From Anaerolineae bacterium (GTDB lineage: Bacteria; Chloroflexota; Anaerolineae; Aggregatilineales; UBA2796), in assembly GCA_019637615.1 (NCBI GenBank), contig JAHBVJ010000003.1, positions 281,485 through 345,484 of the forward strand: a DNA stretch of 64,000 nt, in the 5' to 3' direction. The notes under the pieces are model-generated. The model made no database searches. It was not told the origin of the DNA and saw nothing but the letters and a program-made list of their open reading frames with translations. Shown here in pieces: positions 31,302 to 40,300 of the stretch. Position numbers and translations under genes: made by a program. Positions within the stretch are counted from its first letter, which is position 1. Every line of letters begins with the position of its first letter.

Positions 31302-33776
31302 GTGGCTACTCCGCTTGACATTAGCGAACAGGAAATCCGCGAACGCTGCGAAGACATCTTGGGCGCAGCCACCGATGAAGCAGCGCGGATGCACCATAAC
31401 TTCATCGGGACTGAACATCTCTTTAATGCGCTGACGAAGATTGATGGCGGGATGGCACAACGGCTGCTGCTGAGCGCTGGCCTTGATGCGCGCCACGTCC
31501 GCAACGAAATCCGGCGCGAAGCTGGCCCCGGCGAAGATAACCCCGAAGAAGAGCCGCCCTTCACCCCGCGCGCATACCGCGTGCTGGCGATGGCGGTGTT
31601 CCATGCCGATGATGGTGGCATGGAGGTCGTCAACGATCTGCATATTCTGCTGGCGATCTTTCAGGAAGGCGAAGGCGTCGCCGTACGCAAACTGCTGGCG
31701 CTGGGCGTCAACCTCCCGCAGTGGATCGAGCAGGTCTTCAACGAGCTGATGAAGCAAGAGGAAGACGCACCGCTGCCCTTCAAACCGCGTGAACCGCATC
31801 ACAGTAGTACCTCGGTCGGCTTCGAAAAAGCACCGATTCCGTCGCCGCTGCTGGACAAATATGGGCGCGATCTGACCGACCTCGCCCGCCAAGGCAAGAT
31901 CAGCGCCGCCATCGGGCGTGAGCGCGAAATCCGGCAAGTCGCCCGCACGCTGACGCGTAGCAAGAAAAATAATCCGCTGCTGCTCGGTGATGCTGGCGTC
32001 GGCAAAACCGCCGTGATTGAAGGCTTGGCCTACACCATCGTGCAGGGAACCGCGCCTGCGCCACTGCTCACCAAGCGCATCGTCCAGATCGAGATCGGGA
32101 CGCTGTTGGCAGGCACCAGTCTGCGTGGGCAGTTCGAGGAACGGCTCGTCGGCGTGGTCGAAGAAGCCAAAAATGTCCCCGGCGTGATCCTGTTCATCGA
32201 TGAGATTCACACCATCGTCGGCGCGGGCGATACCATCGACAGCAATCTCGACGCCGCCAACATTCTCAAGCCAGCGCTCTCTCGCGGCGAGGTGATCTGC
32301 ATCGGCGCGACCACACACGAAGAATATCGCAAGGCCATCGCGCAAGATGCCGCGCTTGATCGGCGCTTCCGCATCATCGAGATCAAAGAGCCGTCGCAAG
32401 AAGAGACGCTGCAAATCCTGACCACGGTGCAAGATGGCTACGCCAAGCACCACAACGTCAAGATCGAGCCGGACGCGCTGCAAGCCGCCGTCAGCCTGTC
32501 GACCAAATACATGATCAACCGCAAGCAGCCGGACAAGGCGCTTGATTTGCTAGACGAAGCCTGCGCCCGCGTGGTGATCCAGACTTCCAGCACGTCGCAA
32601 GGCACAGTGCAAAACGTCACCGCGCAGTCCATCGCGGAAGTGGTGGCGGAATGGACGGGCATCCCGATCGCGGAACTGACCGAAGACGAACGCCGCAAAT
32701 ACAGCCGGATGGAAACGGAACTCAAGCAAACCGTCGTCGGGCAAGATCACGCAGTGGCAGCGGTGGCGGACGCCATCCTGACCAATCGTGCTGGCCTTTC
32801 CGACCCGAACAAGCCCGTCGGCGTGTTTTTGTTCCTCGGCCCCAGCGGCGTTGGCAAGACAGAATTAGCGAAGGCACTGGCGAAGTTTCTATTCGGCAGC
32901 GAAGACGCCCTGCTGCGCTTCGACATGTCCGAATTCCACGACGAACATACGGTGTCGCGTTTGGTCGGTTCTCCCCCCGGCTACAAAGATTCTAGCCGTG
33001 GCGGGCAGCTCACCGAAGCGTTACGCCGGAAGCCCTACTCGGTTATTTTGCTAGATGAGGTCGAAAAAGCTGCGCCGGAAGTCTTCGACATTTTCCTGCA
33101 AGTTTTTGATGAGGGTCGCTTGACGGATGCACGCGGCGGTTCAGTGGATGCGCGTCACGCTGTCTGGATTATGACCAGCAACATCGGCACCAATGAGATC
33201 GGGCGGACGGCGGTCGGCTTTGGTACCGTGCCGGAAGTGCTCAATACTTCGGATTACAGTAAAGAACTGCGCAAATTCTTCCGCCCAGAGTTCATCAACC
33301 GCTTGGACGATGTGGTGATTTTCAATGCGTTGTCTCGCCCCGTGCTCGATCAGATTCTCGACATTCAGATGCGCGAGATTCACGTCCGCTTAGAGAAGTT
33401 GAATCTCAAGCTGGAAGTCGAACCTTCGGCGCGTGATCTTCTGCTACAACAGGGCTACGATCCGATTCACGGCGCGCGTCCACTGCATCGCGCTATCGAG
33501 CGCATCCTGACCCGCCCGTTGAGCCACCGCCTGCTAGAAAATCAATATCCGGCAGGCACGGTCATCGCCATCAAGGCGGAAGGTGGCGTCCTGAGCTTCG
33601 ATGCTACAAGCGAAGCACCAAGCGTCCCGCCCGCCATGCCGCCAGCCGCGACGGGTGTGATGCCAGCCGTCAACGGTACGCCCTCGGATGGGCTTGATCC
33701 CAACAAGATGACGCAGATCGTGCCGGGGACAGGCAAGCTCTCGGTGCCCGCCACGCCGTCGGATGAACAGGGTTGA
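31302..33776 (+). CDS. ClpC/ClpA-like AAA+ chaperone ATPase
   Basis: 824 residues from the GTG at 31302 (GGGAAGG 8 bases upstream; a TTG at 31281 is less likely). A Clp N-domain repeat (about 5-150) is followed by AAA-1 with GDAGVGKTAVIEG and ILFIDEIHTIVGAG and AAA-2 with GPSGVGKTELAKAL and VILLDEVEKAAPEVFD. Between them DLLDEACARV runs almost directly into VTAQSIAEVVAEWTGIPI, so the coiled M-domain of ClpC/ClpB is absent, as in ClpA. VGF in AAA-2 (RTAVGFGT) is a candidate ClpP-docking tripeptide. The C-tail (about 60 residues) is Pro-rich and low in complexity. It unfolds proteins for ClpP. Confidence 0.86.
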   Translation: MATPLDISEQEIRERCEDILGAATDEAARMHHNFIGTEHLFNALTKIDGGMAQRLLLSAGLDARHVRNEIRREAGPGEDNPEEEPPFTPRAYRVLAMAVFHADDGGMEVVNDLHILLAIFQEGEGVAVRKLLALGVNLPQWIEQVFNELMKQEEDAPLPFKPREPHHSSTSVGFEKAPIPSPLLDKYGRDLTDLARQGKISAAIGREREIRQVARTLTRSKKNNPLLLGDAGVGKTAVIEGLAYTIVQGTAPAPLLTKRIVQIEIGTLLAGTSLRGQFEERLVGVVEEAKNVPGVILFIDEIHTIVGAGDTIDSNLDAANILKPALSRGEVICIGATTHEEYRKAIAQDAALDRRFRIIEIKEPSQEETLQILTTVQDGYAKHHNVKIEPDALQAAVSLSTKYMINRKQPDKALDLLDEACARVVIQTSSTSQGTVQNVTAQSIAEVVAEWTGIPIAELTEDERRKYSRMETELKQTVVGQDHAVAAVADAILTNRAGLSDPNKPVGVFLFLGPSGVGKTELAKALAKFLFGSEDALLRFDMSEFHDEHTVSRLVGSPPGYKDSSRGGQLTEALRRKPYSVILLDEVEKAAPEVFDIFLQVFDEGRLTDARGGSVDARHAVWIMTSNIGTNEIGRTAVGFGTVPEVLNTSDYSKELRKFFRPEFINRLDDVVIFNALSRPVLDQILDIQMREIHVRLEKLNLKLEVEPSARDLLLQQGYDPIHGARPLHRAIERILTRPLSHRLLENQYPAGTVIAIKAEGGVLSFDATSEAPSVPPAMPPAATGVMPAVNGTPSDGLDPNKMTQIVPGTGKLSVPATPSDEQG

Positions 33777-33778
33777 TC

Positions 33779-34603
33779 ATGCATGAAAAAGTCGCCATCG
33801 TCACGGGGGGAAATTCCGGAATCGGCATCTGGACGGTGATCGGCTTGGCGCGGCTTGGCTTCCGCGTAGTGATGGTGTCGCGCACGCAAGAACGCGGGGA
33901 CATCGCCCTGCCGTTAGCGAAAGAACATGCCCAGAGCGACAAGATCGACCTGATGCTCGCTGAATTAGGCTCATTGAAGTCGATCTGTGCGTTCGCAGAC
34001 AGTTTCAAACGCCGCTACGACCGCCTTGATGTGCTGGTCAATAATGCGGCGGTCATGCCTGAGCATCGGCGCGTGACCGAAGATGGCTATGAAGAGCAGT
34101 TTGCCGTCAATCATCTGGCCTATTTCGCGCTGACCGCGCATTTGCTCGACTGGCTCAAGGCCAGCGCTCCTTCGCGGATCGTGAATGTGTCTTCGCAACT
34201 CCATGCCAGTGGGCGCATCGAGTGGGACGACTTGCAAAGCGCCCACCATCCGCAAGCGTATAACAGCCGCCAAGTCTACTGTAACACCAAGCTGATGAAC
34301 GTCTTGTTTACCAACGAACTGGCGCGGCAGTTGGATGGCTCCAACGTGACCGCCAACGCACTGCATCCCGGTGTAATCGATACCAACCTCTCGCGAGAAC
34401 GCCGGCGCGGCGGGTATGTTACCTTGAACCCGAATGCCGAGCACGGTGCGGCAACATCCTTGTATGTTGCCACCTCGCCCGCGCTGGAAAATGTCACGGG
34501 GCGCTATTTCGATAACAGCCGCGAGCGCGAATCGTCTGCACCGGCGCGTGATATGGACGCCGCCAAACGGTTGTGGAAGATCACCGCAGACTTAATGCCT
34601 TAA
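33779..34603 (+). CDS. Short-chain dehydrogenase, retinol-dehydrogenase-like
   Basis: 274 residues. TGGNSGIG opens the fold; VNNAAVMPEHRRVTEDGYEEQFAVNHLAYFALTAHLL and YNSRQVYCNTKLMN (Tyr, Lys) are typical of the RDH/WWOX branch. The Ser comes from IVNVSSQLHA. Starts 2 bases after the clp stop, with AGGG upstream, so it is likely translated from the same mRNA, though no functional link with Clp is known. Lipid, quinone or other carbonyl substrates are common in this branch. Cytoplasmic. Confidence 0.85.
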   Translation: MHEKVAIVTGGNSGIGIWTVIGLARLGFRVVMVSRTQERGDIALPLAKEHAQSDKIDLMLAELGSLKSICAFADSFKRRYDRLDVLVNNAAVMPEHRRVTEDGYEEQFAVNHLAYFALTAHLLDWLKASAPSRIVNVSSQLHASGRIEWDDLQSAHHPQAYNSRQVYCNTKLMNVLFTNELARQLDGSNVTANALHPGVIDTNLSRERRRGGYVTLNPNAEHGAATSLYVATSPALENVTGRYFDNSRERESSAPARDMDAAKRLWKITADLMP

Positions 34604-34668
34604 CACGCTTTTTTACACGTCATTACTTAAATCAATCCGACCGTACCACCACATAAGGGACTCTGACG

Positions 34669-35253
34669 ATGCACTTTACTTTGTCTCTGCCCGATTGGGC
34701 GATTGAAGCGAATAAGAAGCTGCCCGCCTACCTGCCAACCGTCGATGAACGCATGGCAGAAGTCATCCGGTTTTCGCGCCTGAACTTCGAGAATGGTACG
34801 GGCGGGCCGTTCGCGGCGGGCGTCTTTGAGCGCGATACGGGCAAGCCCGTCGTGATCGGCGTCAACCGTGTAGTGCCGTCTAACTGCTCGTCCGCCCACG
34901 CCGAAGTGATGACGATCTCCGTCGCGCAGCAGATCCTCGGTACGCATGATCTCGGCGGGCCTAACCAGCCTATCTATCAACTGGTCGTCAACTGGCGTCC
35001 CTGTGCGATGTGCTATGGCGCGACCATCTGGTCAGGCGTTCGTTCGTTAGCTATCGCGGGCAGCGGGCCGGAGCTAGAGCAGATTACGGGCTTTGACGAA
35101 GGGCCGATCCATCCCGAATGGGACAAGGAACTCGCCAAGCGCGGCATTGAGCTGATCAACAATGTGCTGACCGAGGAAGCGCTCGCCGTCTATCGCGATT
35201 TCGCCACCAGCGGCGCACTCGTCTACAACCCGCGTTCAGGCGGCGAGAAGTAG
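34669..35253 (+). CDS. Nucleoside/guanine deaminase-like protein
   Basis: 194 residues. The zinc site of the cytidine deaminase fold is clear: SAHAEVMTIS (His ligand and catalytic Glu) and WRPCAMCYGA (two Cys ligands). GPFAAGVFE before it and the length fit CMP/dCMP- or guanine-deaminase-like proteins rather than TadA, which is shorter and lacks the N-terminal 40 residues. It probably deaminates a free base or nucleoside in salvage. Base specificity cannot be read. Confidence 0.8.
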   Translation: MHFTLSLPDWAIEANKKLPAYLPTVDERMAEVIRFSRLNFENGTGGPFAAGVFERDTGKPVVIGVNRVVPSNCSSAHAEVMTISVAQQILGTHDLGGPNQPIYQLVVNWRPCAMCYGATIWSGVRSLAIAGSGPELEQITGFDEGPIHPEWDKELAKRGIELINNVLTEEALAVYRDFATSGALVYNPRSGGEK

Positions 35254-35431
35254 AGTTGGTGCGCTAGAATCTGACACTTCTCAGATCTGTGAACAGAGGA
35301 GATCGCGGATGGAAAACCAACTCACCGATCTATCGTTCGATGACTGGGTACGCTACGTGTTCGATCATCCGGTGGATCATTTGGTGCCAGAGTGGTACTG
35401 GCAGGTTGATCGTGACCGCTGGAATGAAACT

Positions 35432-36979
35432 GTCCTGTTTTGTAACCTCAAACCCCAGCGCAGTTACGGAAGTTCGTACCAGGGGTATAACTAGTCCGAA
35501 TCAATAGCTGGCCTATGGAGTGAGCATCATGGAGGAAGCCTTTCGAGCCGACCGGGCCAAGTTACGGCAGCTGCTGAAGGAATATCCGACTTGGTCGGTC
35601 GTCGCCTGATGGCAGCGACGCAGCGCTGTCGGACTTGGGTGAAGAAATGGAAGAAGCGGTTCCAAATCGGTGGCTTGAGGATGACCGCGTGTTGGCGGGA
35701 TACTCGCATGAACTACACCACCTACCAGTGCCGGTGAACAGCGAACTCGTTACCCGTATACTGGACATCCGCGACCATCCGCCAGCCCACTTGCAGCGTA
35801 TTCCCGGTCCCAAAGCCATTCAATACTTTTTACGCACGGCACCACCGGTCGCAGCACCAGCCAGTGCCGTCTACGCGCACGATTTGGGAGGGGTTCTCAG
35901 GGCCAATGGCCGTATTGTGAAACGCGTCGCCACGCAGCCACATCCGGTCGAGCGTCCAAGCCCGCTGCAAGCGTGGGAAACGACTTCATGATGTCAGCGG
36001 CGTGAGCATCCCTGACACGCACAAACGTCAACATCTGTTGGAATGTCTAAATGTGGTGGACGCCGGTACTCCATCGCCGTCGATTTTCGCCTGCACACCT
36101 GACTTCAACGCGCAGAGCGTGATAGAAGCGCTCGTCAGTGCGTTCTCCGATATGGGCTGCCGCAGTCCATCACGCTGACCGCGACGTGCGGTTCGTGGGG
36201 CAGTTGGACTGCTCGCGATTTTCCTTCAGCCTGCTTACGCTTACTCGCCTGTCTTGGCGTAACGGCTATCATTTCATCCGCCGCGTACTCCTCAACACAA
36301 GCCTTTCGTGGAGCGGTACAATGGTACCTATGAACGCGAGTGTCTGCAAGTTCGCCATCCCACTGACCTCGCGCAGGCACAAGCCGTGACCGAGTGGTTT
36401 GTACAGCACTACAATGGCGAGCGACCCAACCAAGCCTGGTCATGTGCAAATCGTCCACCTCAGGTAGCCTTCCGGTCTTGCCTCCGTTGCGTTCACTCCC
36501 CGACCTCATCGACCCGATGCTTGGTTGCAGCGGGTGGCGGCGTACCTATGTACGGCGTATCAACCAATAACGGCACCATCAAGGTGGATACGCATGTCTA
36601 CTACATTAAACGTGCCCGCAGGTGTCAGCAGGTAAAGGTGAAATGGTCGCCAACGGCGACTTGGTCGTCCAGCTCCACCAGACCACGGTCAAACGCCTGC
36701 CCATATGGCGGGCTTACAGCGGCATCTGATGCCCTTGAGGAATTTGTTACGTTCATGCTCGCGCAAGCCCAGCGAATGGCGGCGCTACCTTGCCCATCGC
36801 TTCACCTTGACCCGTTCCGCGTGAACCAGTGGTATCGACAGCCAATTCTCGTACTTGACGAGTGTTCCTCGCCGCCTATTCCCCTTGTAGTAAGGTAGTC
36901 TATCGCTATTGCCTACCCCGCTAATACCCCGTCACGAACTTCCGTAATTGCGCTGGGGTTCGCGGTTACAAAACAGGAC
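35432..36979 (+). mobile_element. Insertion sequence with ~46-base terminal inverted repeats, decayed
   Basis: 1548 bases. The left end GTCCTGTTTTGTAACC and following bases to 35477 match the reverse complement of the right end (36934-36979) at 43 of 46 positions, and similarity fades beyond. The 3-base ACT at 35429-35431 and 36980-36982 is the target duplication. The inside codes a broken integrase-type (DDE) transposase. The ends stay well matched while the transposase is shattered, so the copy cannot move by itself but might be moved by a related enzyme. Confidence 0.82.
35529..36898 (+). pseudogene. Degenerate DDE integrase-type transposase (IS481-like)
   Basis: Fragments in several frames spell out one transposase: MEEAFRADRAKLRQLLKEYP, a helix-turn-helix remnant WVKKWKKRF, RIPGPKAIQYFL and GVLRANGRIVKR, DDE-core remnants DFNAQSVIEALVSAF, and KPFVERYNGTYEREC with PTDLAQAQAVTEWFVQHYNGERPNQAW near the C-terminus (the last acidic residue of the triad is in FVER). 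Stop codons and at least three frameshifts separate them. A following part (TIKVDTHVYYIKRA) resembles the trailing beta domain of such enzymes. Family placement is moderate. Confidence 0.7.
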
Positions 36980-37254
36980 ACTGTTTGCTACATGTGGTGG
37001 GACTTAATCCCTCTTCTTGGCCCATCAGCAGGAGATACCGCTAACACTATCCTAGAGATCATGGCAGATACGCTACAGCTATACTCTACCGCGTGTCGAG
37101 AGAGTGCTTTACACGGGCTTGGGCACTGGCACACCTACGCGCCAAAACGAGTCGAGCACATCATTGACACTTTTCTCAAGCGTGCGAAAGGCGTGAGACC
37201 TGAACTGATTTCGTATGCGCAGTGGGCACGTACTGGCCGTGTCCAATAAAACAA

Positions 37255-37278
37255 GGGCGGATCAGCACTGACCCGCCC
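37255..37278. terminator. Bidirectional terminator between the split gene and the macroglobulin gene
   Basis: GGGCGG (37255-37260) and CCGCCC (37273-37278). On the minus strand it is followed by TTGTTTTATT, giving a good intrinsic terminator for the macroglobulin gene. The plus side has only a weak T run. Confidence 0.7.
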
Positions 37279-37315
37279 TCATCTTCTATTCTGCTAACCT
37301 GATCCACCGTTTACG

Positions 37316-40300
37316 CTAATTACTCGCATTCAGCGGATCGTTCTCCGGCGAGGTCGGCGTCAGCGTGAACAGCAGACCAGCGCTGCGTCCGTACACTTCA
37401 GGGAAGTAGAACTCGCGCCCCGTCGCCGGGATCACGTTGTACGTCCCCGCCAGACCCGCGCGGATCGTGTAGGTGTACTGATACGTGCCCTTCGGCAGGT
37501 ACGTCGCGTACAACACCACACGGTCATCACGGAACTCGGACTTGCTGAACCACCACCAGCCCCAACCCTCGTACAGCGGATCGGTGTTCTTGAACTGTGG
37601 CGCTTGCCCGACGGCGCTAGTCGCCAAGCCCGGATCGACGGCTTCCGTGCCAGCGGGGATCGGGTCATCGATCACCGCGTAGTACAGGTCGTTCGGCGCG
37701 ACGATGGTCAGCGTGACGCGGATGTTATCGCCCACTGCCGCCTGCGTGATCGGCTTATTGTCCTTGTCACCGACCAAGCTGTACGTGCGTGTGACGCTCA
37801 TCCCGCGTGACAGCGGCTGAATCTGATCGACGGGCAGGTACGCGTTCAGGTGTGCCGTGTAGTACAGCAAGCCATCGCCGCCCGTGCGGTTGATGCTCAA
37901 GCGGTTGAGATCGCCCTTCAGCAGATCGGCCACCTGCACTTGCAAGTCCACCGACTCCCTCGCGTTGACGGGCGAAGCCGTCTGCGAGGTCGTCAATTCC
38001 TTGCCGTTCAGCGACGCGTCAAAGCTGTAGTTCGGCTTCAGTTCGCCCGTCACGACCATCCAATCCGTCAAGGCCATGACCGACCACGCCGTTTCTTGCG
38101 TCGTCTCCCACGCGTCCGCCGTGCGCGCGCTCATCAGCCAGCGCACCACGTTGGGGATCAACTGGTTCTTCGGATCAACCTGCACCAGCGCTTTGAGCAC
38201 CAGCGCCGTCGTGCGGTTATCGGTGTTCCAGTTCCACCAATCGCGGAACTCTTCTTCCCAGTGCGCACCCGTCGCGCTCAGGATCACACGGTTCACGAAG
38301 TCGCTTACTAAAGCATCTGTGTAGCGCGTATTCTGCGCGTCCATTCGCTGGAAGGCCATCGCCAGATAGGCGCGGGCATAGATGCTCAACTTCTCGCGCA
38401 CGCTGAACAGGTTAACCAGTTGGCTGTAATTGCCCGCGTCGGCATAGGCCAGCGCGTACAGCACGAAGGCTTGACGGTTGATCTGCCACGTCTGCGTGCG
38501 GGCGCTCAGATCGAACACCTGCTGGCGGAGATAGCGGATCGCCGCCTCGGTCACTACCGGATCGACCTCGAAGCCCTGCCGCTGCGCCTCGGTCAAGCCG
38601 ATCAGCGCGTAGGCCGTCACATTCGGGTCGCTCTTTTCACTGGCGAACCAACCCCAACCGCCGTCCACTTTCTGATCCGCGTACAGCCGCTGGATCGAGA
38701 TGCTCACCACGCCGTCGAGATCGGCCTTCATCGCCGGATCATCGATTCCGAGCTGCTTCAACGCGCCATACGTCGCTACGTTCGGCAAGAAGCGGCTGAT
38801 CGTCTGCTCGGTGCATTGGTACGGGTAGTATTTCAGCACATCGAGCGAAGTCGTGGTCGCCGCCGCCAGCGAACGATCAAGGCGGATGTCCAGCGTACCC
38901 TCGGTCACGTCGAAGCGGCGCGGCAGCACGATACCTTCGGTGCGTTCGCCTCCCTCCGTCCCGATCACACCGCTGGTGCCGACCGTTTCCGGCGCTTCGT
39001 ACTTGTAGACGGGCAGCGTCTTATCGTCGCCCTGCCCGACCGCACTCTTAGCCGCGTCGGTATACTTACCATCGGCGCTGCTGGCGAAGAACGTCACGCC
39101 CACCGCGCTCACGTCCTGCACCTCGATAGGCCACTCAAAGCGCTGACGTCCCTTACTGGCGATGGTCGCTTTTTGCTCGGCGTCCGCCATCAGATTCACA
39201 CCCGTCGTCTCGATCTTGACGGTCACCTGCTGATCGGCGTCGGTGTTGTTGTTGACGATAGCCACCAGCGTGCTCTTATCGCCCCGTACATAGAAGCGCG
39301 GCGTCACGGGACGCACCAGCAGCGGTTTGGTGCTGATCAGATCGATGGTCGTCTGTCCCACCAGCGTCGTGCCGAGTTCGCCCGTTGGCAGTGTCACGGC
39401 GCGGGCATCCAACCGCCACGTCGTCAGGTTATCTGGCAGCGTCACGCTCACCGTCGCCATGCCGTTGGCGTCCGTCACCACCGATGGCTGCCACAGCGGC
39501 GTATCCACGAAACGCTGACGCACCTCGAACAGACCGCCTTCCGGCCCACCACCGCCACCACCTTTGATCGTGTTGAGAATCTCCTGCGTTTGCTGATCCA
39601 CGCTGCGGTTCAGCGCGTTCGAGGTACGCACCCCGACGCCCGCCTGCGCATAGAAATGGTCAAGGATCGGCGTACTGGTATCCGGCAGCAGCGACAGCAC
39701 CGCGAGGTCGGTCAGCCCGACGCCGACTTCGGCTTGCACGGGCTTGCCAGCGTAATCCGTCACCTTGATCGTGTAATTCACTGTTTCGCGCGGGCCAGCT
39801 TGCGCCTTGTCCGGCGTCACTTCGATGTTCAGCTTGAGCTGGTCGATCTCCACGCCGAACCCGATCATGCCCATGCGGAAGGCCGCCACCGGATTGCTCT
39901 GATCAACGCCCTTCATCACCGTCACGGAGACAAACGCGTTAGGAGCCATATCCGCCGTGATCGGCAGCTTATACACATAGCTGTTGTTGGGCATGTCGAT
40001 CACTTCGGTCTTCAGGATATGCCCGCGTTCCACTGTCACCAACGCTTTGGTCGCGCCTTGGAACGGGCTGGCGATCAGGATCGAAGCCGTGTCGCCCACC
40101 TTGAAGTTCGTCTTGTCGATCTTCAGATCGATGCGGTTGCTGTTCTGCTGACGCCACGGCACATAATCCGGCCCCGCCACCCACAGGAACGTCGAGGTCG
40201 TGATCTGGTTGCCTTTGCTGTCGCGTCCCGTCGCCAGCACCTTGTACACGCCGCCGTGATCGGGCGTGAAGCCGTAGACCGCTTTGCCTTCGGCGTCCGT

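Larger units (their letters stand above)
35309..37249 (+). pseudogene. Uncharacterised gene interrupted by an insertion sequence
   Basis: The left part is 35309-35431 (MENQLTDLSFDDWVRYVFDH..., AGAGGAG before the ATG) and the right part 36983-37249 (VCYMWWDLIPLLGPSAG... to RTGRVQ). Removing 35432-36979 plus one copy of ACT joins the codons in frame as ...RWNETVCYMWW..., giving a 129-residue acidic protein with no frameshift. I recognise no family. The right part looks like a small helical repeat (ALHGLGHWHTYAPKRVEHIIDTFL). The clean join shows that the host gene was intact when the element landed. Confidence 0.75.

Noticed and set aside
31278..32483. 401-codon minus-strand frame opposite the Clp gene
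   Set aside because: Antisense shadow of two well-conserved AAA domains.
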